DNA of 64,000 bases from Selaginella moellendorffii (GCF_000143415.4 NW_003314314.1:927443-991442), one strand, 5' to 3'; shown: positions 42,604-54,809, counted from the stretch's first letter. The notes: a model not told the origin generated them from the sequence alone. Numbers and translations: made by a program.

Positions 42604-45566
42604 ATGGGGAAAACGGACTAACACCAAATCATCCACTTTGTACTCCGCAGGTGGACGATGATGGGAGTTGTAGCGCCGTTGTTGTCCCACTTGTACGCGG
42701 CCTAAGTGTTCGGCAGACTCTGCTCGGACAAGTGGAAGAATGCTTGTCAAATATTGATCCCATGACCTAGCATCAGGAGCTCGTGGCAATCGCGAAGGTA
42801 AACCCAACTCTGTTGGTAATATTGGATCATGACCATATAAAAGTTTATATGGTGAAGCACCAATAGAACTCTGCACCCCTGTGACATAGGCATACCGAAG
42901 AGACGGCAAATAACCATCCCAATCCGAATGCTGAAAGTTCACATACTTCGAAATCATCCCTTTGAATGTTCGAACGAGCCGTTCCACCAGACCGTCTGAT
43001 TGTGGATGATAAGCACTCGTAAAAGTGTGGCGTATCCCCAAACGAGATGTCAAAACATGAAATACCTCAACCATAAATGCAGGACCATTATCCAAAAGAA
43101 TCCGCTCTGGACAAGAATGCTGGAACACCACTCGATTGAGGAGGAAGTATCCAACAGCAGTTGCAGAGGCACTAGCAAGAGCACCAACTTCCACCCAACG
43201 AGTCAAGTAGTCAGAAGCAATAATAACATACTCATTGCCAGCAGTCAATCGTGGAAAAGGTCCCATAAGATCAAACGCCACCAACTCAAACGGACGGGAA
43301 ACTGCAATTGACTCACATACCGGATAATATCACGTCGCATCTCTGGCCAATAAAAAGATTTGTGCAGCTTCTCGGTGACACGACGGTGTCCCATATGCCC
43401 ACCTAGAACAGGAGAATCATGGTAGGCATGGAGAAACCGCGGAATAAACACCGAAGGTACCACCAATCGTAAATGATCATCAGGATCCGTCCCCACAAAA
43501 TAAAGAAGGCCATCTTCAAGGTGATATTGAGAATGTAAATGCCGGAAAGGCAAGTCATCAGCAAGTGATGTAGGATTCTCAAACCCATCTCGAAGCCTTC
43601 GAATCCACGGCTCAATCTTCTGAGCCTCGCGAACCTCCTCAAGAGAAGGCAGATCTTGCTCTGCACCCTGTGGACACTGAACGTCAAGGACAGCAACCGC
43701 CGACGGCACAGAATCCTCATCTAGAAAATCCACAGATGCTGGAACAACAGGTTCGTCAGAATGGTGAGAAGTGAGTGAAGAAGGAAGAGGAGCTCGAGAA
43801 AGGGCATCAGCATCAGCCATAGAACTCCCTGGGCGATGAACAACATCGAAATCATATATCTGAAGCTTCAAAGCCCATCGAGCCGTACGACCAACCAGGT
43901 TCTTTTGCTTCAATAATGAAGTAACAGCAGCATGGTCACCTTCAAGTAACGTCTGAGAACCATGTAGATATGCATGAAGTTTCTCGAAACCCCAGACTAC
44001 TGCTAAACACTTCTTCTCCGTCGTGGAGTAGTTCATCTTCGCTGGTTGTAATGTACGGCTTATGTATGCAATGGGATGGCGCTGACCAGGCACACTCGAG
44101 CTCTCTTGCATCAACACACCTCCAAGACCAATGTCAGAAGCATCCACGCGCAAAATAAAAGGTCGAGTGTAGTCAGGATATGCCAAAACCGGAGGAGTTG
44201 TCAATAGCTCTTTGAGATCCACGAACGCCCGCTCACAATCCGGAGACCAGATGAAAGATGATGTTGATGACTTCAGCAACACTCGCAATGGTGTAGTGCG
44301 ATCGGAAAGATGATCCACAAAACGACCAAGATACTGCACCTTACCCAAAAAGCGCTGCACATCATTCACACACTTCGGAGTAGGGAACTTTAGAACATCC
44401 ACAAGTTTGTCAGGATCAACTTGCAAACCCTCACGAGAAATACGGTACCCAAGATAAGTTGTGTCCTTGGACCCAAACACGCACTTCGACCGCTTCAGCT
44501 TTAAACCAACGTCGCATAGCCGATCCAACACTTTACAAACATCACGAACGTGCTCCTCCCACGTCCCCTCCGAGTGGATCAAGACATCATCAATGAAGTC
44601 AGCAGTCACCTCCGGCATATTGCAAAGAACTTCGTCCATCATCCGCTGGAAAGTTGCTAGAGCATTGTTCAAACCAAACGGCATCACCAAGAACTCGTAC
44701 AAACCAAATGGTGTACGAAAAGCAGTATTAGGAATATCTTCTTCGGCCATTGGTACTTGCCAATACCCAGAAGCAAGATCTAGCTTGGTGAACCAACGAC
44801 TTCGCCCCAGACGATCCAAGAGATCAGCAGTGTGAGGAAGAGGATACACATCTGGGATCGTCACTTCGTTTAACGGACAATAGTCGATGCAGAAACGAAT
44901 ACTCCCATCAGGCTTCGTCACAAGATGAGGTTCACATGCCTAAGGACTCCGCGACTTCCAAATAACACCCTTTTCCAGCATTTCCTTGACGTTTGCTCGT
45001 AAAATTTTGATCTCTTTAGATGACCGACGACGAACAGGAACCTTGATTGGACGAGCATCCCCGGTGGGAATTGGATGACATGTGGCAATCTTGGCCCCAG
45101 ACAAGAGGTCAAATTCAAAGAGATCAGAATACTCCTTCATGAGCCAGTCAACTGCTACAACACAAAGATCATCGGAGGGATCGGAAAAAGGGAAAAGCAG
45201 AACAAGATGGAAACACAGAAGGAAAGAGTGGGGAAACAAAAGTAATGGAAGCAGAGGTAGAAGTAGAGGGACGAAGAGGTATGGAAGTGAGAGGAATGGA
45301 TGAAACATAAGGAAGTATGAGACAAGGGGGAGAAGCCTCAAAGTCACACTTGGCATGATTGTGCTGCAACCAATCCATACCAAGAATGAGGTCAAAAGTT
45401 TGACTCGGCACCACCCGCAACGACTGCAACTCAAGCTCGAGATCGCCTACACGCACAACCAGGTCCACCTCATCCCGTGCACATGCATGTGTACGGCCGT
45501 TGCCATAAAGAATGAAAACTGGTTCTGCCGCACGACGCAAGTGTAGACGACAACGTGTGGCAACAG

Positions 45567-45571
45567 GTCGA
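45567..45571 (+). other. Target-site duplication of the LARD, left
   Basis: GTCGA here and at 53283-53287 flank the 7.7-kb insertion. The joined host sequence restores the element 2 protease reading. Confidence 0.92.
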
Positions 45572-46233
45572 TGTGAGACACAAAATCCCTAGGCCCCAAA
45601 GTGGAGCCGGAAAGGGTGCCACGTGGTAGTGGCTGAAGCGAGAGCCAAACGAGCGTAACACGTTTGGACCAAAAGCTCCGACTTGAAAAGTCAAGAGCGG
45701 GAGTGGAACTCCCAACGAAGTGCTCGAGGAACGAGCACGAAGCGAGCAAAAAGTGAGGCTCCAAAAAGGGACCCAAAAGGACCAACACATGACACGTGGA
45801 AGTGTCCAAGATGGACTCGAGTTGGAGTCCGAAGTGGAGTCCGAGATGGACCCGAGTTGGAGTCCGAAGTGGAGTCCGAGATGGAGTCCGAGATGGACCC
45901 GAAATGGAGTCCGAGATGGAGTCCGAGATGGACCCGAGATGAAGTCCGAGATGGAGTCCGAGGTGGACCCGAGATGGAGTCCGAGATGGAGTCCGAGGTG
46001 GACCCGAGATGGTCCCGAGATGGAGTCCGAGATGGAGTCCGAGGTGGACCCGAGATGGACCCGAGATGGAGTCCGAGATGGAGTCCGAGGTGGACCCGAG
46101 ATGGACCCGAAATGGAGTCCGAGATGGAGTCCGAGATGGAGTCCGAGGTGGACCCGAGATGGACCCGAAATGGAGTCCGAGATGGAGTCCGAGATGGACC
46201 CAAGATGGAGTCCGAAGTTGAGACCGAGACCGG

Positions 46234-46265
<32 letters not shown>

Positions 46266-47373
46266 TCGAGACCGAGACCGAGACCGAGGCCGAGGCCGAG
46301 ACCGAGCCCGAGCCCGAGTCCGAGTCCGAATCCGAGTCCGAGTCCGAGTCCGAGTCTGAGTCCGAGTCCGGAGCCTGAGAGGGTGAAAGCCCAAAGCGTT
46401 CGTCTCCCAAACCCTGGGGGGTTTGGTGAGCTCCAAAAGTATAGTAGGGGGAGGACTGCAGTGGAGCTAGTTTGGCCAGGAAAGGCCAGTTTGGCCCAGG
46501 AAGGCCGGACCCAGTGTTGGGTGATGAGCTGCCCACTGGGAAGTCCAAGACTAGAGTGAACACGGACCGACAAGTGGGGTAGCTTGGTGAAGTGTTCAAG
46601 AGCCGGCTCTAGTTCCCCCGGGAGATCGACTGGCCGATGCTCCCAGTCCAAGTGTGGGTGGCACTACCTACTTGGATACCTGGTGTGGCTCAACGGAACC
46701 CGCTCTAAGCCCATGGCTAGAGCACCCAAGGGCAGAAGGCGAGGAGAGTACCCAGGTGGCTCGCGTAAGGCCACGGTGTTCCGAAATGTTGTCCCAAAGG
46801 CCCAGACTGTGGAAAGGAAGAGGAGCAGTCCTCTGGGGTAGTGACCCAGGACACAGTCGTGTGGTGAGGAAGTCCTAGAAGACCGTGGGACTTAGTGGTC
46901 GGACCTGTGGGTCTCGATCCAATGGCAGTGTTGGCAAACACGGCCAGGGGCAAAAAGGGACTTAGTGGGGACTAACGGAGGGATATCGGGGAAGGCTATT
47001 CCCCTTGTCGGTGGGCATCCTAAGGATGCTAAGGAGTGGATCTGAGATGACCACTCACGGATGGTTTGCCTAGTCTTGGAGAGCCAAGACGGTGATGCAA
47101 GTGGTATTGGACTACCAGTGTGGCAAAGGTGATTGGGCATGGCCTTAGCGTAATGGGCTGCTATGTCGGTGGTACCTTTGAGTGTCGGTCATGGGATCGG
47201 TCATGTGGAGCACTTGGACCAAGTGCAAATGTTGAGTGGCATGGATGCCATTCTCGGGGCTAGCAAGTCCCAAGTCCTGGATTGGACTTATGGAGGTTGT
47301 GAATGAGACTCCTCCAAGTGGTCAGAGGTGCGGTTAAGTGACTAAAGTAGAATGGAAAATTTAGTCGCTTACA
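45572..47373 (+). repeat. 5' LTR of the LARD (1802 bp)
   Basis: Near-identical to 51475-53282. Long open frames in all phases across its repeat part are a by-product of stop-free repeat units and are not genes. Confidence 0.93.
45811..46378 (+). repeat. Minisatellite and GACCGA hexamer array in the LTR
   Basis: Tandem 12- and 11-nt units of the form GAGATGGAGTCC and GAGGTGGACCC are arranged in higher-order blocks. Then come (GAGACC)n from about 46225 and GAGTCC-type hexamers. There are no stops in any frame. The second LTR has a variant array at 51713-52287 with block gains and losses. Confidence 0.9.
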
Positions 47374-50300
47374 ATTTGGTATCAGAGCTGTTCCTTAGTC
47401 CAACTTTTATTGGTGCTCAAGTATATCACCACTAGTGTTGGCATCGGAAGGTCCGAGGAGTGGGCCTATCCTTGAGGAGTAGCAAGTCGGGAAGACATGG
47501 CTCTCCATTACAGTTCATGTGTGAACTTGTAGACGAGGTGGTGGATAGAAAAGGGCCAATAATGGAACGACTTTGGGATCTTGGGAACAGTATATGGTTT
47601 TCCTCAAAGAGTTGAGGATGTGATCCAGATGAGCGTTTGACTTAGCAAACTGGCTAATGTAGTTGTGGTAAACAACTACAGTTAGGATCACGAGAAAGAG
47701 AAAGACTCCAAAGCAATAAAGGAGTCACAAGATCTTCCTCATATAGTTGAGGTTGGTGCTCATGAATGTGAGACCAGAAGTAATGACCGTGGGAGGTCAA
47801 ATACGGAAGAGGACTCAAGTCCTGGAAATGGTAGCCGGGGCTACCTCTAATAAATGCTGGAACAACCCAAGGAGTTGGGGGTGTATTAAGTAAATGAGTT
47901 GGTGTTCTCATCACATGGACAAGTAGTCCTGAGGGGCAAAGGTTGCCCCCAGAGAACAAAATCAAGTGTCGGAGTAACACTTGTGAAAATAGTCCTTTTG
48001 AGTAGGACAAGAATGCAAGAAGTGTATTCCAGTGAGCTAGTGCCTCACAAGTAGGACCTTACGGGTCTGTGGATTAACCAAGTCCAAAACTGCTGGATGA
48101 CTCAAGTAGAGTCAACGGATGGTCCTAAAAGGACTGATGGAAGCATTTGGACTAAAGTGTGTTGTACCCCACAAAGGATGGGGGGGGATCATAGGATCCA
48201 AGGATGAGAACAAAGGGTATCTCATCGATGGCAAAATGTGCCATGCTAAAGTTATGGGAAAGGTGTTCCCAGAAGAAAACAACTTTGACATAAAGTTGTG
48301 TGTGACCTCTATGGTGCAGTGCTAACGGATGGTTGGCATGAGAAAGAGCGGTGTTGGTCTTGGCATAGACTTAGACACGAAGGGGAAATGTCATAGAGGT
48401 AGGCTCGTGGAGCCGATGGTGTGGAGACACCAAATGTGCCAAGGTGTGATACCTTGAGGCTATGTTGGTGGGTTCATGAGAACCCCTTGCCAAAGGAATC
48501 CCAATGGAAATGGGAATAGCATAGCCTAAACTGCAGAGCATGCAGTTGGAGTGTGGTGACCCAAATAATGATGGAGGTGTGAAAGCACCAAACAATGAGT
48601 TGTAGGACTTGACAACTATGAGGCAACTAAGCAAGAGGTGCAAAATAACTGGTTAAACGGGTAGAAGGTAGCTACCCAAGACTTCTTAATAGCATAGGGA
48701 AGTTGGATATACCCTTACGGGGGATAAGTTGTTTGTGTTGCGATATAGTAAGTCAATGTTATAAAAGGAAATACTCATTGTCAAGAAAGCCATCATTGGG
48801 ACACTCGAACACTCTAGAACACCAGAAGGTGGTGTTTGATGTCGCGAGGGCAATGGATAAAGCCCAAGGGACTAAGTCCCTAGCGAATGATGGATAGAAA
48901 GTGCTATCCAAATGTCCAAGGTTGTGGAGACAGAAGAGGACTGTCTACCCGAGTTGGACAAAGCCAAAAATGGAATTTTGGCAAGGCTAGTGATGGGCAT
49001 GTAAAGGCCCATAAGCAACAATGTAATCCCAGTGTGTGGGATTATAAGGTGAGCATACCCGGATTGAGGAACCACTCCCTAGGCTATTGGGTAGGTTCAT
49101 CCCTAAGAATACTTGCTAAAGCATGATAGAAAGTGCAAAGCTATCCTCCTGGTCTGGAGGAGAATGACCAAAAGAAAGGTGTGAAGCCAAAAAGCAAGAA
49201 GTAAGGGGATAGAACCGAACCATAAGGAATCAAAGGGCATAACCAAGGTTAGTTATGCCAGCTGGGAGTGGAGAATCAAGTGGGGGCTCGAGGGTGTTGC
49301 CGCTAGCAACCATGATGCCATGGAGAGTCTAAAATATGGAATTGTCCATGTTAGACTATGTGGCATTTGGAAGGCTTGCAAAAAGGGAGGCCTTAGCAAG
49401 CTGAGGGACAGAGTTCCTTCAAGGTTCCCAAAGACGATTCTAGGTAGCTTAGTACCTAGAAAGGCCAAGTGTAAATGGTTCATGGAACGCGCGAAATCAG
49501 AGTGGCGCAGCAGAAGCGTGGTCTTGAAGCTTGCCATGAGGCAAGGCTATCAAGGTTAGGGAAGTAGTTCCCGAGTGTTCAAAGAGAGGGCTTTGAACGA
49601 AAGTCGATGGTCAAGGACTTTCACGCTTATGCAGGAACCATGTTACAGTGGTCGGAGGACTTGCCAAGCGAGATTGGCACGTCGGGGGAACAAATACCCT
49701 AGTTGAAGGTGATAACTTCAAAAAGGGTGGGCCATGGGGCCGAGCATGGAGGAGTCCATGCATGATCACAGATATATCAAGTGAGAGGACTTGGCAGTGT
49801 GGAGGAACTAGGTTCCTAAGCTGTGATCTGTAGCGCGCTTTAAAAATAAGTTGGTGCACTGGCGTGGGGAGTCATGCCAGGCATCTTGTGTGATGCCGTC
49901 CGTAGATGCATATACGGAGGTTGGGTTCGAGTCCCGACCCTTTAGTGCTTGGGTTCGAGTCCCAAATCACTAGGGCGTGGTGATGGTTTGGAATATGAGG
50001 ACACTCATATTTCGGTGGTCATGGACTCTCAGTGGGGAGACTGGTTTGGGCACACCGCCAAGCGAGGGATGCCTCGGAGTCGTGATGCACGGTTAGATTG
50101 CTTAGTGTGAAAGCTCGGCATATCTAACTTGAACGCTTTGGTGCAAGTGGCACTAAGGACGTGGTGAGTGAGATGGGGACACCTAATCTCAGTTGCTATG
50201 GACCCTTGGCCGGAAGGGCTGGCTTGGGCGCACCGCCAAGTGTGGGGGATGCCCCCGGGGTCGTAGTTAACAAGTTAAAGGTCTGAAAGACCTAGTACCT

Positions 50301-51474
50301 ATTAGCAAACCTGTTAAGGTGCCGAGGTGAGATCACTAGGTGATCTTATGGCTAGATAAGGACAAGGTCCTTGGTTGGCTAAGGAATGAAGTTCCTGGTT
50401 CAAAATGTTGAAATTGAACTGTTTAAGGTGGTGTGGCTTGGTCGTGATGACCAAGTGGGAAGAGCACCTAAGGGAAATAAACTATATCCGTGCGATGGCA
50501 TAGTGAGTCCGAGGAAAGTAGTCTTTATAAAAGACCCATGGGAGGGTCACGAAGTTGGGCCGTGGATAGAGCCCACAGCAAAAGATGCTAAAGAGACGTA
50601 CTAGGGGTGAACATCCTCCGGACTTGGCAAAGAAGAGTCTTTGCTATGGAACCGAAACAATACCTCAAGGAGGGAGGTAGAGATTCGATGTTGCTTGGTG
50701 CAACAATCAACGGATAGGAGCAAAAGATGAGTGGCCAAGATAGGGCCGTGGAATCCCTTGGAAGGAATCCAAGTGACAAAGTTAGGCGAGGAACACTAAT
50801 GTGTTGGACGCTAATAAGTTGCGGGAAAGGAAGTGTGTTTCCAATGAGGGATTCCGAAATGCTCCGATTTGGCAAAAGTGGAATCTCCAAGGGGAGGAGC
50901 GGTAAGGTAGCCAAATGATAGGGTTATGAACAGCCCTAGCACAAAGTATGATAACTGGAACTTTGGCACGAAATAGAAGAGAGGATGATGGTGCCCTCGA
51001 GTAAAGAACTTCCTAGGATGGGAAGTGGAGTTGCACAAAAGGTGCAAGGCAAGGTGTCGGAGACACCTGGGAAATTGACTCCAAGAAGTCAAAATTCAAA
51101 GTTCCAAAGTGCAAAGGTTATATCGATGGAAATTGAGACTACTCGAGAAGGAGTAGTGGGATTGACTTAGAGAAGGGTCTCTAAAAGGTTTAGCGAGAAC
51201 TAAACCAATAAAAGGAGAGAACCACTATATGTGGTCCAATCAGTCTCTAAGTTGGAGAGACTACCCTCCTTAGAGGATATGCAAAAGGCATGGTGAGCCT
51301 TCAATGTCCAACCATTGACGAATATGGAGAAGGCATGGTGAGCCTTCAATGTCACACCATTGACAAATATTGGCTAGGTGCCAAGGATGGAAATGGTAAC
51401 ACATGCGAGTGTTACTTTACAAAATGGTTTACCGTTCGATGAGGACATCGAACTTCGTCTATGGGTGGTGGAGT
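47374..51474 (+). other. Non-coding interior of the LARD
   Basis: 4.1 kb without gag, protease, RT or integrase motifs. Two tRNA-T-arm-like palindromes (GGGTTCGAGTCCC) occur 31 bp apart near 49921-49970. A GC-moderate composition and short repeated phrases (ATTGACGAATATGGAGAAGG-like units near 51290-51370) are all that can be described. Confidence 0.7.
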
Positions 51475-52148
51475 TGTGAGACACAAAATCCCTAGGCCCC
51501 AAAGTGGAGCCGGAAAGGGTGCCACGTGGTAGTGGCTGAAGCGAGAGCCAAACGAGCGTAACACGTTTGGACCAAAAGCTCCGACTTGAAAAGTCAAGAG
51601 CGGGAGTGGAACTCCCAACGAAGTGCTCGAGGAACGAGCACGAAGCGAGCAAAAAGTGAGGCTCCAAAAAGGGACCCAAAAGGACCAACACATGACACGT
51701 GGAAGTGTCCAAGATGGACTCGAGTTGGAGTCCGAAGTGGAGTCCGAGATGGACCCGAGTTGGAGTCCGAAGTGGAGTCCGAGATGGAGTCCGAGATGGA
51801 CCCGAAATGGAGTCCGAGATGGAGTCCGAGATGGACCCGAGATGAAGTCCGAGATGGAGTCCGAGGTGGACCCGACATGGAGTCCGAGATGGAGTCCGAG
51901 GTGGACCCGAGATGGACCCGAGATGGAGTCCGAGATGGAGTCCGAGATGGAGTCCGAGGTGGACCCGAGATGGACCCGAGATGGAGTCCGAGATGGAGTC
52001 CGAGGTGGACCCGAGATGGACCCGAAATGGAGTCCGAGATGGAGTCTGAGATGGAGTCCGAGGTGGACCCGAGATGGACCCGAAATGGAGTCCGAGATGG
52101 AGTCCGAGATGGACCCAAGATGGAGTCCGAAGTCGAGACCGAGACCGG

Positions 52149-52180
<32 letters not shown>

Positions 52181-53282
52181 TCGGGACCGAGACCGAGACC
52201 GAGGCCGAGGCCGAGACCGAGCCCGAGTCCGAGTCCGAATCCGAGTCCGAGTCTGAGTCCGAGTCTGAGTCCGAGTCCGGAGCCTGAGAGGGTGAAAGCC
52301 CAAAGCGTTCGTCTCCCAGACCCTGGGGGGTTTGGTGAGCTCCAAAAGTATAGTAGGGGGAGGACTGCAGTGGAGCCAGTTTGGCCAGGAAAGGCCAGTT
52401 TGGCCCAGGAAGGCCGGACCCAGTGTTGGGTGATGAGCTGCCCACTGGGAAGTCCAAGACTAGAGTGAACACGGACCGACAAGTGGGGTAGCTTGGTGAA
52501 GTGTTCAAGAGCCGGCTCTAGTTCCCCCGGGAGATCGACTGGCCGATGCTCCCAGTCCAAGTGTGGGTGGCACTACCTACTTGGATACCTGGTGTGGCTC
52601 AACGGAACCCGCTCTAAGCCCATGGCTAGAGCACCCAAGGGCAGAAGGCGAGGAGAGTACCCAGGTGGCTCGCGTAAGGCCACGGTGTTCCGAAATGTTG
52701 TCCCAAAGGCCCAGACTGTGGAAAGGAAGAGGAGCAGTCCTCTGGGGTAGTGACCCAGGACACAGTCGTGTGGTGAGGAAGTCCTAGAGGACCGTGGGAC
52801 TTAGTGGTCGGGCCTGTGGGTCTCGATCCAATGGCAGTGTTGGCAAACACGGCCAGGGGCAAAAAGGGACTTAGTGGGGACTAACGGAGGGATATCGGGG
52901 AAGGCTATTCCCCTTGTCGGTGGGCATCCTAAGGATGCTAAGGAGTGGATCTGAGATGACCACTCACGGATGGTTTGCCTAGTCTTGGAGAGCCAAGACG
53001 GTGATGCAAGTGGTATTGGACTACCAGTGTGGCAAAGGTGATTGGGCATGGCCTTAGCGTAATGGGCTGCTATGTCGGTGGTACCTTTGAGTGTCGGTCA
53101 TGGGATCGGTCATGTGGAGCACTTGGACCAAGTGCAAATGTTGAGTGGCATGGATGCCATTCTCGGGGCTAGCAAGTCCCAAGTCCTGGATTGGACTTAT
53201 GGAGGTTGTGAATGAGACTCCTCCAAGTGGTCAGAGGTGCGGTTAAGTGACTAAAGTAGAATGGAAAATTTAGTCGCTTACA
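51475..53282 (+). repeat. 3' LTR of the LARD (1808 bp)
   Basis: Matches 45572-47373 apart from scattered substitutions and a slightly different minisatellite. It is followed by the GTCGA target duplication at 53283-53287. Confidence 0.93.
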
Positions 53283-53287
53283 GTCGA

Positions 53288-53604
53288 GCAATAGAAGATA
53301 AACTCGAACTTATATCAACCAATACGGAGAGAATAATAGGAGACTTCTTGTTATAAAAACGAACTTGGAAAGTAAACACTGGATGAACTGGTGCCGAGTG
53401 AACCCCTTGATGATACTCCCGAAAGAAAGATGGAGGGGTCACTGATTTATTCGCGCAAGGTCCCTCCGTTACTCGCGCGACTCCTCGTTTCCCTGATGCA
53501 TCTTGGTGTCCAGGCCTTCCACTGCAGCAGCACCCAGGGGACGTTGCTGACGCCAAGGTCTCCACCCAGGAAATGGAGGTCGCCAATCCGGAAAACGACG
53601 GCAA
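53288..53604 (-). pseudogene. pol: Protease start of element 2 pol, split by the LARD
   Basis: The pol frame from the gag overlap into the aspartic protease. The active-site triplet reads Asp-Ile-Ser (VDISSS) where element 1 has VDTGSS. The reading stops at the LARD junction and resumes at 45566. Confidence 0.85.
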
Positions 53605-54401
53605 CGCCGATAAGTATGACCAACTTCATCACACGCCCAGCAGCGAACATCACGGCCACGACCACGTCCTCGCGCTTGTCCTTGGACTCGAGCAGCAGCA
53701 GCATCAACCTCCATTGGAACAGGACCATCACCCATAGGAAGTGGAGCGGAAGGACGTGTAGCGAGAAGTGGAAGAGGCGACATCTCATAATGTTGTGCCA
53801 AGCGAAGAGCATCGTCAAGGGTGGCAGGAGCAAGTGCATGCACAAGTCCGACAAGATCTTGACGAAGTGCTGGCCACAACATTCCTAGCTTGATCCGCTC
53901 CGACATATTTGGCTCCGCACGAAGCAAAAGACTTCGGAAAAGAACGCCAAATTGCATCACCGACTCCGATGGCCCTTGGCGAAGACGATGCAATTGTTGG
54001 AAAGCATCATCACAATCATCGGCATGTCCGAAGGCGCGTTTGAAGACGTCCGGGAGAACACTCCAATCCCCACGAGTAGCTGCGCTCAAACCATTGTACA
54101 ACTGCAACGCCGTCCCTTGGAGATATGTGGGAAACTCACGCAACCGTCGAGCATCATCCCAAGAATGATATGTGGCAATCACCGTAAAGTGATCAAACCA
54201 ATGGTACACATCATCCCCAGGATTCCTGCGAAAGAACTCCGGCCGAACGCGAGGATTGGCACCAAGAGCAAGAGGAGTTCTACCACGTGCCGTGAACGCC
54301 GCCATCAACTGAGTTTGGTTGTTCAATTGCAAGTGCATAGCATCAAGCAATTGAACCAACTGCTGCTCTAGAGTCAAAGGAGGAGATTGCGGATCGGCCA
54401 T
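53469..54401 (-). CDS. gag: gag of element 2 (310 aa, open)
   Basis: An intact capsid/nucleocapsid frame from the ATG at 54401 (MADPQSPPLTLEQQ) to the stop at 53469. It keeps the CAG codon that is TAG in element 1. It ends with an RGRGRGRD linker and the CCHC knuckle CWACDEVGHTYRRC. It could supply Gag in trans if transcribed. Near its end, GGGAAAC (53493-53487) is in the register for -1 frameshifting into pol. Confidence 0.9.
   Translation of the reverse strand: MADPQSPPLTLEQQLVQLLDAMHLQLNNQTQLMAAFTARGRTPLALGANPRVRPEFFRRNPGDDVYHWFDHFTVIATYHSWDDARRLREFPTYLQGTALQLYNGLSAATRGDWSVLPDVFKRAFGHADDCDDAFQQLHRLRQGPSESVMQFGVLFRSLLLRAEPNMSERIKLGMLWPALRQDLVGLVHALAPATLDDALRLAQHYEMSPLPLLATRPSAPLPMGDGPVPMEVDAAAARVQGQARGRGRGRDVRCWACDEVGHTYRRCRRFPDWRPPFPGWRPWRQQRPLGAAAVEGLDTKMHQGNEESRE
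53487..53493 (-). promoter_or_regulatory. Conserved -1 frameshift heptamer in element 2
   Basis: GGGAAAC on the minus strand, in X XXY YYZ register with gag, although the preceding codon differs from element 1 (CAG in place of TCG). Confidence 0.6.
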
Positions 54402-54635
54402 GAAGATGAACGAAAAAGAAAGAGCAAAGAAGAGAAATGACAAAAAAAGCTGGAAAGAAATGGTAGATCTAGATAATGCAAAAAACTAGATCGAAACCAA
54501 AATCCTGAAAGGAAAGAACAAAAGAAAGGAAATGGAAAAAGCTAGATCTAGACGATGCAAAAGCTAGATCTAAACCGAAATCCCAAATCCAAGCACTCCC
54601 CAGGGACAATCAAAGGTGCCCCTCATTTCCACCAA

Positions 54636-54809
54636 TGTGAGTGCATGGAATATGGAAAGGGAATACAGAAATGTGCATATCAATTAGCCCAAAAACCCTA
54701 GTTTATATACAGGAGTGAGTGGTCCGGATTGAAACCAATCCGACGGCTACCAAAATCCATTACGCTAATATTAGTATACGGCATCGTAACCGTACACTTG
54801 GCCCTCACA
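54636..54809 (-). repeat. LTR of gypsy element 2 (5' end of element)
   Basis: 174 bp, about three mismatches by eye to 41337-41510. The primer-site side reads TTGGTGGAAATGAGGGG on the minus strand. Confidence 0.9.

Larger units (their letters stand above)
41620..45546 (-). pseudogene. pol: pol of element 2 (3' part), multiply broken
   Basis: Compared with element 1: TGG changed to TAG at 44940-44942 just before RT; a deletion of about 60 bp near 43316 that removes the second half of the integrase zinc finger (CVWC); a frame change around 45150-45200 between protease and RT; and the TRIM at 41978-42603 within the integrase C-terminal region. RT (FIDDVL) and RNase H (DASDIGLGGVL) are otherwise well preserved. 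It is non-functional as it stands. Confidence 0.9.
45572..53282 (+). mobile_element. LARD-like non-autonomous LTR retrotransposon (7.7 kb)
   Basis: LTRs of 1802 and 1808 bp (TGTGAGACAC...TCGCTTACA) flank a 4.1-kb interior. The interior starts with an initiator-tRNA-Met primer site (TGGTATCAGAGC at 47377) and ends with a purine-rich tract (51461-51474). No gag or pol motif is found inside; open frames are short and random. A perfect 5-bp duplication (GTCGA) flanks it. LTR identity is very high, so the insertion is young. Each LTR carries a minisatellite. The LTR end and primer site resemble those of the TRIM, which suggests a shared autonomous helper. Confidence 0.92.
41337..54809 (-). mobile_element. 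Ty3/gypsy element 2, same family as element 1, with nested insertions
   Basis: 174-bp LTRs bound a minus-strand copy of the element 1 family. Its order on the minus strand is gag, protease start, [LARD insertion], protease/RT/RNase H, integrase, [TRIM insertion], integrase end. The gag is open, but pol is broken by a nonsense codon, a ~60-bp deletion, a frameshift and the two insertions. The protease active site reads DIS instead of DTG. The flanks GTAT/GTAT look like a target duplication, but uninterrupted relatives of the site read ATGTATGTAT, so none may exist. Confidence 0.93.

Noticed and set aside
45683-46651. Long overlapping open frames of about 230-390 codons on both strands (also 51374-52560)
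   Set aside because: They run through the stop-free LTR minisatellite in every phase, with low-complexity products (Arg/Asp/Ser/Pro repeats), and are duplicated in both LTRs.
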